Assembly (NCBI RefSeq): GCF_003429105.1
Contig: NZ_QVTD01000003.1
Coordinates: 558,001-622,000, forward strand
Origin: Peribacillus glennii
Lineage (GTDB): Bacteria > Bacillota > Bacilli > Bacillales > DSM-1321
DNA length: 64,000 nt
Reading direction: 5' to 3'
In this document: positions 45,214-53,383 of the stretch, one piece after another
How positions within the stretch are numbered: position 1 is the first letter of the stretch
How the letters are laid out: the number at the start of each line of letters is the position of its first letter
Made by a program: the position numbers and the translations under genes
The notes under the pieces: model-generated
Database searches by the model: none
Seen by the model: only the letters and a program-made list of their open reading frames with translations
What the model was told of the DNA's origin: nothing

Positions 45214-45966
45214 TCAACGGAAAAGATCCATTTTTCTGGGCCGTACTAAATCTTTACTTGAACCATTTCCTTCAGGATAAGAATAGCCTTTTATGACAGC
45301 AATTGGAATGCCATCACTTTTGCCCATTACCAGTTCAGAAGCAGCTGCAATCTGATCGGCTATAGCAATTTCAGTGGCCTTTAATGTATATCCATATTGG
45401 TCGGACTGTCCTGTATAATCTTTGATTGCAGGCATACCGCTGACACCAATAGCTACATTCGTCTGCCCCATTCGCCAAGGCCGTCCAAATGTATCGGAAA
45501 TGATTACGGCCAGCTCTGCTTTATAATGCTTTTCCAATTCTTGCTTAATGGCTGCTGCAGTTGAGTCTGGATCTTCTGGTAAAAGTAACGCCATATCTTG
45601 ATTTTCAATATTTGAACGATCAATACCTGCATTTGCACATATAAATCCATGTTTTGTTTCCATTATGAGTACATGATCAGTAATCTTTACCGGACTAGCG
45701 GACTCACGAAGAATTAATTCTATTTCATTCGCGGTTTTATCCGATGATTTTGAAAGCTGGATCGCCAGGGCTGAAGGTTCTATATCCTTTACAGAGACCA
45801 GACGTCTTTCAGCTTTTGATACGATTTTTGAGGTGATAACGACAATATTTTTGTGCTCCAATTTTTGCCCTTGTTTTTCAAGGGCGCTAATGATAAGTTT
45901 TGCCAGATCATCCCCTTCCCGTACCTCTGGCAACCCATGTATGCCGAACATTTTCAATTCGTTCAT
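45214..45966 (-). CDS. cofE: coenzyme F420-0:L-glutamate ligase
   Basis: The 250 residues match CofE: GLPEVREGDDLAKLI, VVITSKIVSKAERRLVSV, the substrate loop HGFICANAGIDRSNI, ISDTFGRPWRMGQTNVAIGVSGM and a C-terminal GIPIAVIKGY. It adds gamma-linked glutamates to F420-0. It is the archaeal-size single-domain form, without the C-terminal nitroreductase domain of mycobacterial FbiB, so any dehydro-F420 reductase must be separate. It overlaps the cofC gene by four bases (ATGA) and is the last gene of its operon. Confidence 0.93.
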   Translation of the reverse strand: MNELKMFGIHGLPEVREGDDLAKLIISALEKQGQKLEHKNIVVITSKIVSKAERRLVSVKDIEPSALAIQLSKSSDKTANEIELILRESASPVKITDHVLIMETKHGFICANAGIDRSNIENQDMALLLPEDPDSTAAAIKQELEKHYKAELAVIISDTFGRPWRMGQTNVAIGVSGMPAIKDYTGQSDQYGYTLKATEIAIADQIAAASELVMGKSDGIPIAVIKGYSYPEGNGSSKDLVRPRKMDLFR

Positions 45967-46625
45967 GATACCACTTCTTTCAACCTTAATTTGTCTAAAA
46001 CCTGTTGGGAATGTATGTATTCATATGTTTTTGTACCTTTTCCCAATTCATGGATCATAAATAAATCCGTTACGGTATCGATATCATAGGATAATAGTGG
46101 TGCGGTACCTATGTGATATTCATAGCCAGCCTTAAATGCACTCAGACAGTGCTTTTCCAGGCTGTACATTCCGAATGCTGTGTCAATAGCGGATGGCGGT
46201 GTCAATAAGAGTCCATTCGTTCCTGTTCCGTTCTTGCATGGAAAGACGGTGACTGGTGCCTGTCGTTTTTGTGTGATGATCATATCAATTTCTTTTACCG
46301 TTATTAAAGGTATATCTGAAGGCAGAATCAATAATTCATCCACACGTTCATGCAGGGAATCCACTACTGCTTTAATAGCTTGATTCATCCCAGATACTTT
46401 TTCTTCATAATACAGATTGGCACCAAATTTCGTCGCCAGCCCCATCGCATTTGGGTCACAAGTCACTATAGAGAATTCGTCAATAGAGGGTACTTCGGAA
46501 AGGACGTTTAATACGTCATATAGCATTGAATAAGCAAGACCAATCCGTTGTTCAGCAGAGAGTATGCCAGTTAGTCGAGTCTTTGACCTATGCATGGGTT
46601 TTTGTAAGACTACAACTGAAATCAT
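45963..46625 (-). CDS. cofC: 2-phospho-L-lactate (or PEP) guanylyltransferase
   Basis: The 220 residues (VVVLQKPMHRSKTRLTGILSAEQR, ILPSDIPLITVKEID with the metal Asp, CKNGTGTNGLLLTPPSAIDTAFG, FKAGYEYHIGTAPLLSYDIDTVTDL) follow CofC/FbiD. It activates phospholactate or phosphoenolpyruvate with GTP for transfer to FO. ATG 46625 has AGGAGG eight bases upstream; the longer frame overlaps cofD. It starts 13 bases after the cofD stop. Confidence 0.92.
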   Translation of the reverse strand: MISVVVLQKPMHRSKTRLTGILSAEQRIGLAYSMLYDVLNVLSEVPSIDEFSIVTCDPNAMGLATKFGANLYYEEKVSGMNQAIKAVVDSLHERVDELLILPSDIPLITVKEIDMIITQKRQAPVTVFPCKNGTGTNGLLLTPPSAIDTAFGMYSLEKHCLSAFKAGYEYHIGTAPLLSYDIDTVTDLFMIHELGKGTKTYEYIHSQQVLDKLRLKEVVS

Positions 46626-46638
46626 AGACTGGTCCTCC

Positions 46639-47586
46639 TCATAAAACTGCCTTGGCATTATGACTGGCAGCAAACTCAACAACTTGATTTGCTAACCCCA
46701 CCTTTTTTTCATCCGAATCCATGATGGTATCTGTAACCAGAACCTCCAAACCTATTTCTTGCAATGCACTCAAATGCTTCTTATCTTGAAGATCGATAAT
46801 GATCCCATCTAATAAATCCCCATAAAATTCAGCAATTCCAATTGGAGATACTTCCATATCCATATCTCTCATCATTCGATCAGCAGGACCTTTGATTACC
46901 CCGCCATTTACAATAGGGCTAATTGCATAAACCTTGGCTTTGCTATTTTTTATTGCTTCCTTCATTCCAGGCACTGATAAAATCGGCCCGATACTCACCA
47001 ATGGATTACTAGGGGCAAATAAAATAATGCCGGCTTCGGAAATCGTGTCAAGTACGCCAGGTGAAGGGGAAGCTGTAGTCGATCCTTCATATTCAATATT
47101 TAAAACTTTGTCAGACATTCTTCGCTGAATTAAATATTCCTGAAAATGAAAGCGGCCATCTGGTGTATGAATGTACGTAGCAATTCGATCATTCGACATC
47201 GGGAGTATTTTTAATGAGACTCCTAATCTGTCACATAGTTCTTTTGTAATTTCAGTCAATGTGTAATTTCCCTTTAATAAATGGGTTCGGTAAATATGTG
47301 TAGCTATGTCCTTATCTCCTAAATTAAACCAGCAATCCTGGCTATAAAAGTCTTTTAAAACATTTTGTGTGTTATACGTTTCATCTTTGAACCCCCAGCC
47401 CTGCTCGTGAATTAAGCCAGCAAGTGTATAAATATTAATATCAACGTCGGGGGAAACATAAAGTCCAAACCTTTCAAAATCATCTCCGGTATTAATAATA
47501 ACCGTTACATCTTCTTTATATCGGGAAGATGCCAAGCCTTTCACAAATTTCGAACCTCCAACCCCTCCTGCTAACGTAACAATCAT
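46639..47586 (-). CDS. cofD: 2-phospho-L-lactate transferase
   Basis: The 315 residues start IVTLAGGVGGSKFVKGLA, the CofD/FbiA signature, and have NTGDDFERFGLYVSPDVDINIYTLAG, STTASPSPGVLDTI, FAPSNPLVSIGPIL and the C-terminal VLVTDTIMDSDE. It joins the activated C3 unit to FO, making F420-0 or dehydro-F420-0. The UPF0052/YvcK family is a distant relative, but the VSPDVD and MDS motifs and the cofC/cofE neighbours settle the call. It lies 124 bases after the PCD-like gene, in the same operon. Confidence 0.95.
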   Translation of the reverse strand: MIVTLAGGVGGSKFVKGLASSRYKEDVTVIINTGDDFERFGLYVSPDVDINIYTLAGLIHEQGWGFKDETYNTQNVLKDFYSQDCWFNLGDKDIATHIYRTHLLKGNYTLTEITKELCDRLGVSLKILPMSNDRIATYIHTPDGRFHFQEYLIQRRMSDKVLNIEYEGSTTASPSPGVLDTISEAGIILFAPSNPLVSIGPILSVPGMKEAIKNSKAKVYAISPIVNGGVIKGPADRMMRDMDMEVSPIGIAEFYGDLLDGIIIDLQDKKHLSALQEIGLEVLVTDTIMDSDEKKVGLANQVVEFAASHNAKAVL

Positions 47587-47710
47587 TATTTACAACACCC
47601 TCTCTTCCAGATGAGATTCATTTATATTTAAATATTCAGAAAAGACTATCTATTTATATAGTATCATATTAATTATGTAAAATTGGCTTTGATGTTAATT
47701 TTTTCAAGTT

Positions 47711-48010
47711 TTATAAGGACTTTACTGTATATTCAATTTGATTGATTCTTTGGGCTACCAGTAAGTCTTTTCCAGTTACACCGCTCGCGGATGCAGTAGA
47801 AAGTGAAATGCTGACGTCAAAATTCGTAATGGATATTTGAGGATAGTGTTCTTCCTTTTCTGTGTATTGAGTTACCAAATAAACAAAATGCCCCATTTTT
47901 TCAAAGCTTGAAAACGAAAAATTTTTCGTAACCGAAGTATTTCCAACATGTTTCCATCCCGGAAATTTAGATATATGAGTAACGATTGTTTCCACTGGCA
48001 ACGTCGCCAT
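47711..48010 (-). CDS. pterin-4a-carbinolamine dehydratase-like protein, catalytic His missing
   Basis: The 99 residues have the PCD fold pattern (FSFSSFEKMGHFVYLVTQYTEKEEHYPQ, FDVSISLSTASASGVTGKDLLVAQRI). True dehydratases have EHHP and THxxGGLT; here the second His is Tyr and the third is Ala, so pterin dehydration is unlikely. PCD-like proteins of COG2154 are known to occur with molybdopterin genes, which fits this position. It is the first gene after a sigma-54 promoter, ahead of cofDCE. Whether it serves molybdopterin or F420 is open. Confidence 0.75.
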   Translation of the reverse strand: MATLPVETIVTHISKFPGWKHVGNTSVTKNFSFSSFEKMGHFVYLVTQYTEKEEHYPQISITNFDVSISLSTASASGVTGKDLLVAQRINQIEYTVKSL

Positions 48011-48079
48011 TCGTATTCCTCCTCAAATCTGATAAAATTATGTATTTTTCTCATCTATCCTTTGCATGCTAATTATATA

Positions 48080-48095
48080 TGCAAAAACGATGCCA
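48080..48095 (-). promoter_or_regulatory. sigma-54 promoter of the PCD-cofDCE operon
   Basis: The minus strand reads TGGCAT-CGTTT-TTGCA with correct GG/GC spacing. It lies 70 bases before the PCD-like start and directly after the moeA terminator. I see no clear TTCTCA array upstream; the boxes of the moeA/activator region are over 1 kb away. Confidence 0.75.
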
Positions 48096-48138
48096 ATTGT
48101 GGTTTGACAAACCAACCTTCTTGATGCGGACAATAATA

Positions 48139-48175
48139 AAAATGGTCCCCACCTAAATTAGATGGGGACCATTTT
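48139..48175. terminator. terminator after moeA
   Basis: AAAATGGTCCCC (48139-48150) and GGGGACCATTTT (48164-48175) form a perfect 12-bp stem with a 13-base loop. A/T runs on both sides make it usable in both directions. It separates moeA from the F420 operon. Confidence 0.85.
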
Positions 48176-48191
48176 TATCAATTATCATTGA

Positions 48192-49430
48192 TTAATCCAA
48201 TAGTAATATCTCAATTATCGTACCTTTCTTATAAGCGCCTTCTCCACCAGGAAGTATTATTAAGACATCCGAATTAGCTAAAACGGTAACATTACTTGAT
48301 TTATCAACCCCAGAACTTGAAACTAACAATCTGCCATTTTCGAATGACACCCTTCCCCGAACAAAACGTGTAAAAGAATTTGGCACCAGGAAGTCGGAGT
48401 CCAAAATGGCTTTTATTTTTTGTAAATGTGGATTTGCTGATCCAAAATACGTTTTTAGCCATGGCCGGACAAATAGCTCAAAGCCAACAAAACATGCAGA
48501 TGGATTACCAGAAAGTCCAAATAAAAGCTTGCCATTGAACTCAGCCACTGTTGTTACACTTCCTGGCCGCATTGAAATTTTATTAAATAAGACATTTGCT
48601 CCCAATTTTTCATAGATTTCTGGTAAAAAGTCATAATCCCCTACTGAAACACCACCAGTGGTAATTAACACATCTACTATTTCCAAAGCTTTAGATACAG
48701 CCTCAAAACATCGTTCAAAATCATCTTCTAAATTACCAAAATTCTTTGGTTCTGCTCCAACTTTTTTAATTTGTGAAATAAGCATATGTGAATTACTATT
48801 ACGAATTTTACCTGGTTGAAGTTGTTCATGTACTTCTAACAACTCTGTTCCAGTTGCATAAATACCAACAACAGGTTTTTTTATAACAGGAACTTTGGCA
48901 TAACCAAATGTTGCCAACAATGCTTTCACACCAGGATCTACCCTTCTGCCCTTTTCAATCAGTAGAGTTCCTCTTTGGGTATCATCACCCTTAAAGGTGA
49001 TATTATCACCACTTTTAGAAGGCTGGTTAATTACTACATACCTTTTATTATCCCTGCTTATTTCTTTCGTCAATTCCAGCATGACAACGGCATCCGCACC
49101 CTTTGGCGTTTTTGCACCAGTCATGATTCGAATCGCTTGCCCGGCTTTTATTTCCCTGGTTGCAACTATACCGGCACCAATCTCTTCAATAACCTCTAAC
49201 TCCACAGGATTATCCGGTGAAACATCCCTTGTGTCTGCAGTATGTATCGCAAATCCATCTACTGGTGAACGGTCAAAAGGCGGTACATCATGGTCTGCTT
49301 GTAAAGGGATGGCCAGATACCTGCCATCACTTTCCTCTATTGAGACATACTCAACGTCACCGAGTTTCGTATGTTCCAGCACTTTATTCAATGCCTTATC
49401 AACTTCAATGACTTTTCGAACAGTTAACAT
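48192..49430 (-). CDS. moeA: molybdopterin molybdenumtransferase
   Basis: The 412 residues match MoeA: PPFDRSPVDGFAIHTADT, RIMTGAKTPKGADAVVMLE, VGIYATGTELLEV, ITTGGVSVGDYDFLPE and GLSGNPSACFVGFELFV, then a C-terminal beta-barrel domain. It inserts molybdate into adenylylated molybdopterin. ATG 49430 is preferred over GTG 49439 on site spacing. It is transcribed away from the sigma-54 activator gene and serves the hydroxylase downstream. It is probably a pathway-dedicated copy. Confidence 0.94.
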   Translation of the reverse strand: MLTVRKVIEVDKALNKVLEHTKLGDVEYVSIEESDGRYLAIPLQADHDVPPFDRSPVDGFAIHTADTRDVSPDNPVELEVIEEIGAGIVATREIKAGQAIRIMTGAKTPKGADAVVMLELTKEISRDNKRYVVINQPSKSGDNITFKGDDTQRGTLLIEKGRRVDPGVKALLATFGYAKVPVIKKPVVGIYATGTELLEVHEQLQPGKIRNSNSHMLISQIKKVGAEPKNFGNLEDDFERCFEAVSKALEIVDVLITTGGVSVGDYDFLPEIYEKLGANVLFNKISMRPGSVTTVAEFNGKLLFGLSGNPSACFVGFELFVRPWLKTYFGSANPHLQKIKAILDSDFLVPNSFTRFVRGRVSFENGRLLVSSSGVDKSSNVTVLANSDVLIILPGGEGAYKKGTIIEILLLD

Positions 49431-49535
49431 CCCTATCACACCTTTGGCGAATTTTCTTCCATCTTAACAAAAATCGATAATAAAATTGAAAGTAATTTTA
49501 ACAAAAAGAAATATGTTTATATATTCATCAAACCC

Positions 49536-49659
49536 ATTTCTCGCGTAGACAATGGCACGAGAAATTTTCAGAAAAAAGAAAAACCAAAACACCTAAGGTT
49601 TTTGCAGGGTTGAGATGGTGGTTAATGTAATTTCTCATTTTCTCAGTAAGAATTTCTCA
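49536..49659. promoter_or_regulatory. TTCTCA/TTCTCG boxes between moeA and the activator gene
   Basis: ATTTCTCG (49536-49543) and CGAGAAAT (49558-49565) form a perfect inverted repeat, and TTCTCA occurs at 49632, 49640 and 49654. The same box marks the arrays at 39.7 and 45.1 kb, so the activator probably binds its own control region. A TGGCAC at 49553 has no -12 partner. Confidence 0.55.
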
Positions 49660-49726
49660 AAACAATATTGAATTTTCTAAAATTATATAATATTCTAATA
49701 ATAAATCCATCAGAAAGGAGAGCCCT

Positions 49727-51334
49727 ATGGCAGATATTCAAGACTTAAGTAAATTAATGGCTAATCAGATTCTCTCTTTTTCCGAAAGCGCTTTCGTAAC
49801 GATTGGGGTGTATAATTCATTGGGCCAGCTAGTGGCCAGTGCTGGTGAGCATGCTAACCTCTTACATAAGAATGCTTTTTTAATAAGCAATCATATTCCA
49901 CAATTAGAAACTTTCTTGAAATGTGCCATAGACCTGAGTTACGAAGCAGCCATAGTTGTAGATGCAGATGAACGGCTTGCAGCTGTGAATGAAACTGCCG
50001 CTTTTTTACTTAATAAACCAAAGGATAGCCTGTTCAATCGGAAGCTTAATGAAGTCGTACCAAAGAAGGTAATGGAAACTTTTCACCTAGGCCGAGCATT
50101 CAAAATTTTGGATCTCGAGGGGCTTCGCTGGGAAGGCCGCCCCATTATGGAAAGTGAAGATATACAAGGAATGTTATTGCTCTTAAGAAAAGCTAATAAA
50201 GCGAATAATCGTAATACGCAACATAAACCACGCTTTGGATTAATGGATATTCGGGGTACCAGCAGAGCTATAACCTTAATAAAAGAAAAAGTTCAGCGTA
50301 TTGCCCCGACAGAACTTAGCGTTTTAATTCGGGGAGAAAGTGGAACTGGTAAGGAACTCTTTGCTGGAGCCATCCACTCTGAGAGTTTTCGCCGGGAGGG
50401 GCCTTTTGTGGCTGTCAATTGTGCAGCATTGCCAGAGAATCTAATAGAAAGTGAACTCTTTGGATACGAAGATGGTGCATTCACAGGTGCTAGGAAGGGC
50501 GGGAAACCTGGAAAGTTTGAACAGGCTAATGACGGAACCCTTTTTCTTGATGAAATTGGAGAAATGCCCTTATCCCTGCAAGCTAAGCTGCTGCGTGCAC
50601 TACAGTTTAAAGAAATAGAGCGGGTTGGTGGAACGAAGCCAGTGTCTGTTGATATTCGTCTTATAGCTGCAACGAATAAGCCGTTGGAGCAGATGATTGA
50701 AGAGGGTACTTTCCGTGAAGACCTTTATTATCGGCTAAATGTAATACCCTTGGATATTCCACCGCTTAGGGAACGGATTGAAGATGTCACCGTTTTACTG
50801 GAGTTATTCACTAAACGCGTTAAATTTAATAAGGGAACTGGTGCTATCCGCTGGAGTGCTGAAGCACTTAATGCTATTTACAAGTATCATTGGCCAGGAA
50901 ATATCAGGGAACTTGAGAATGCTGTAGAGTATGCAGTAAGTATGAATGTTTCTGACAGAATTGAAATCTCTTGTTTGCCCGAAAGAATTATCAGGTCTGT
51001 ACAATCTGCGAGTCAAAGCCAGGCAGCTACACTAAATACACGTACTTTTAATTCAAAAACACCTATGGTTAAACAACCAACACTCCATTCCTCCAACTCT
51101 GATATTACTCCACTTAATGGAGAGACGAAAAAAACACGTGATGAGTCTCCTCCGACAGCTAACTCAATTTCACAAGAAGAGATTGAGGCCATTCTTGATG
51201 CTTTGGCACAATACGGTACTACCACAAAGGGAAAGGAAATGGCCGCCCGAACATTAGGGATAAGTCGCGCAACGATGTATCGTCGCTTAAAAATAATAAA
51301 TTCCCTTGGTTATTTTAAAGAAGAGATTAAATAA
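49727..51334 (+). CDS. sigma-54-dependent activator (PAS, AAA+, Fis HTH)
   Basis: This 535-residue enhancer-binding protein has a PAS-like sensor at about residues 65-150 ([23 protein letters not shown]), an AAA+ domain with Walker A (GESGTGKE), the sigma-54 contact loop GAFTGA ([13 protein letters not shown]), Walker B ([12 protein letters not shown]) and the sensor stretch [10 protein letters not shown]. The C-terminal HTH ([38 protein letters not shown]) is Fis-type. GAFTGA shows that it opens sigma-54 promoters. Three such promoters lie in the adjacent operons. It has no receiver domain, so it probably senses a ligand, perhaps the pathway substrate. Confidence 0.95.
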   Translation: MADIQDLSKLMANQILSFSESAFVTIGVYNSLGQLVASAGEHANLLHKNAFLISNHIPQLETFLKCAIDLSYEAAIVVDADERLAAVNETAAFLLNKPKDSLFNRKLNEVVPKKVMETFHLGRAFKILDLEGLRWEGRPIMESEDIQGMLLLLRKANKANNRNTQHKPRFGLMDIRGTSRAITLIKEKVQRIAPTELSVLIRGESGTGKELFAGAIHSESFRREGPFVAVNCAALPENLIESELFGYEDGAFTGARKGGKPGKFEQANDGTLFLDEIGEMPLSLQAKLLRALQFKEIERVGGTKPVSVDIRLIAATNKPLEQMIEEGTFREDLYYRLNVIPLDIPPLRERIEDVTVLLELFTKRVKFNKGTGAIRWSAEALNAIYKYHWPGNIRELENAVEYAVSMNVSDRIEISCLPERIIRSVQSASQSQAATLNTRTFNSKTPMVKQPTLHSSNSDITPLNGETKKTRDESPPTANSISQEEIEAILDALAQYGTTTKGKEMAARTLGISRATMYRRLKIINSLGYFKEEIK

Positions 51335-51449
51335 ATGACCAACTATAAAAAACATATTCTTTTGTCCACACTTTATACTCCCACAATCAAACAAAAACTA
51401 GTAAAAAGATTATGCCCAATAAAATACCTACTAAAAGGGGAAGAATTAT

Positions 51450-51974
51450 ATGTCAATATATAAACTAGCTTTTCTCGGTATGATCGGTGCTCTTTCATTT
51501 GTTTTAATGTGGTTTGGTTTTCCAATCCTCCCTGCTGCTCCCTATTTGAAATTTGAACCTAGTGATGTTCCATTAATGATTGCAACTATTGCGTATGGCC
51601 CTATTGCAGGAATATTGGCTTTAACAGTAAAAAATCTGATGTACTTCTTATTGCATGGCAGCAATATTTTCGGTATTTTTATGAATTTTATGGCCTCGGC
51701 TACTTTTTTGCTTGTAGTATCCTTTGTAAACAAAAAAATGAATATGGCCGTTGCGGGTGGTGCTGGGGCGGTTGCTATGGCATTGGTCATGATTCCTTTA
51801 AATTTGATCATCGTTCCATTGGAATTTGGTATTCCCTTTGAACAAGTAAGTTCTTTATTACTGCCTGTGTATATTCCTTTTAACTTAATTAAGGGATGTT
51901 TTAATACGTTTTTATTTATATTATTATGGTCTGTTTTAAAGAACCGGGCTGTAGTACAACTAAAATTTAAATAG
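51450..51974 (+). CDS. ECF transporter substrate-binding (S) component, RibU-like
   Basis: The 174 residues have about six membrane segments and the RibU-type start KLAFLGMIGALSFVLMWFGFPILPAAPYLKFEPSDVPLMIATIAYGPIAG followed by LTVKNLMYFLLHGSN. RibU binds riboflavin and joins a shared energy module (EcfAA'T) encoded elsewhere. AAAGGGGAAG precedes the ATG. The 115-base leader has no room for the FMN riboswitch usual before ribU. Placed after the activator of an F420 regulon, it may import FO, the deazaflavin precursor, or riboflavin. Confidence 0.8.
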   Translation: MSIYKLAFLGMIGALSFVLMWFGFPILPAAPYLKFEPSDVPLMIATIAYGPIAGILALTVKNLMYFLLHGSNIFGIFMNFMASATFLLVVSFVNKKMNMAVAGGAGAVAMALVMIPLNLIIVPLEFGIPFEQVSSLLLPVYIPFNLIKGCFNTFLFILLWSVLKNRAVVQLKFK

Positions 51975-52006
51975 ATTTATAACGTACTATTAACGCGGCA
52001 AAGCAT

Positions 52007-52023
52007 TGGGGGTCAGTCCCCCA
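52007..52023. terminator. short G/C hairpin after the ECF gene
   Basis: TGGGGG and CCCCCA pair around TCAGT, followed after four bases by TTTT. A similar GGGTCAGTCCCCC word occurs near 5398, so this may also be a dispersed repeat. Confidence 0.45.
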
Positions 52024-52312
52024 GCCCGTTTTACTAACAAAAGTTTTTAAAAACTAAACTGGATCATTTCCCTGTTGAACTAAGACAGGAACCTGGTGCT
52101 TTTGGGACATAGAAAATACTTCGAAAACTGCCAAGCGATAAAAGGCGGATAGTGAAGGAATTTTTTATATAAGGATTAAAGAGCATCCGAAAATGCGCGG
52201 TCTTAATACATGCCAGGAATGCTGTTTTTCAATTCAATACTGATGCCTGAGCATTACTCACTCTTCTCCGAGGTTATTGTCCGCTCTACTGATAAAATCT
52301 TGTATACCTTAA

Positions 52313-52345
52313 GTTAGCGATTACTTACAAAAAGTAATCGCCAAC
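52313..52345. repeat. inverted repeat
   Basis: GCGATTACTT (52317-52326) and AAGTAATCGC (52332-52341) pair perfectly and extend with GTT/AAC. It lies just past the 3' end of the degraded GNAT copy. The T-run is weak. Confidence 0.5.
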
Positions 52346-52369
52346 GGTCTTTTCCTATAAACGAACAAC

Positions 52370-52867
52370 AAATTTATAAAACATTTTATCAACGTTTAAT
52401 CCGGCAGCTCCTCGACATCAATGTTTTCGAACCCATTCTGTTTCATAAAACCTGTGTGCAGCGGTAAATTGAGGCGTGGTTCCCAAAAATTTCGCTTTGA
52501 TTGATTTTTCCTTCGCCCTTTCGATGGTACGATTTAATAATAGATTTTCCGTATTATAAGTCGATCCTCTGAATTCCTTCTTTACAAACTACTTCCTTAA
52601 GGCAGCATGGCCATCTTCAACCTAAAGCTGATAATACCTACTACTTTATCATCATAAAGTCTACCCAAAAATTCCCCTTTTCACTTTGATAAAATTCTTC
52701 TTTACAATCATCCTGTTGAATCCTTGCCCCCTGTTCATTTCTTTTGTTACTAACCGTAGATTGCTGGTTGTCATTCCCTCTTGCATTTTCATTGTCATCC
52801 GTGCCATTGCATCCGATTAAACTTACAAAAAGTTTCATTAAAAATGAATGACGAAAAAAGATTTCAT
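52370..52867 (-). pseudogene. degraded copy of lipoprotein-leader plus GNAT acetyltransferase
   Basis: This stretch is clearly similar in DNA sequence to 55583-56222. It holds a lipoprotein leader after AGGAGG (MKSFF, frameshift, then KLFVSLIGCNGTDDNENARG) and then the middle and end of the GNAT protein (FYQSEKGNFWV, and codons matching the C-terminal residues) with frameshifts and a deletion where the GNAT start should be. An open frame at 52641-52838 is a chance fusion of the two parts. The paralogue at 55583 is intact. Confidence 0.75.
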
Positions 52868-53383
52868 ATATTTATTCCTCCTAACTCTGTGAATTGATGG
52901 AACAAATCTAGGTTCTGTATACATAACAATCTTATCAATGATCCGGTTAAAGTTTTCCATTATGGATAGGTAAAACCCACTCCGAAGATTGTTTCATTCA
53001 TTGATTTAAAAACTCACTGTTATTTTCACTGGGTGTCGTTCGGGACGATTTCATTTATTCAGGCAGGTAAGATTCCCTATACGGATACTTGTTTTTAGTA
53101 CTTGCCATCTATGCTGGTGATAGTTAATCGGAATTATTTTCTGAATATTCTGAACGAACGGTGGAATTATCTCTTTTTTTCTCCTATGTTAAAAAAGAAG
53201 ACATTTTGAAAGAGGAGGAATTAGATGGTACACATAAGCAGATTGATTGACTAGTCTCTATTACTGAAAATGTAAAATTACCTTCCTAGTTAAAACAATG
53301 TTACGTTTTCTGACATAACTGTAGAAAAGTTCCCAATTTTGTATGACTATTATTCTAGTGAAAAAATTAAGGGAGGAATTCAG

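Noticed and set aside
49553-49570. TGGCAC on the plus strand before the activator gene as a sigma-54 promoter
   Set aside because: The sequence ten bases on is ATTTTC and lacks the required GC of the -12 box.
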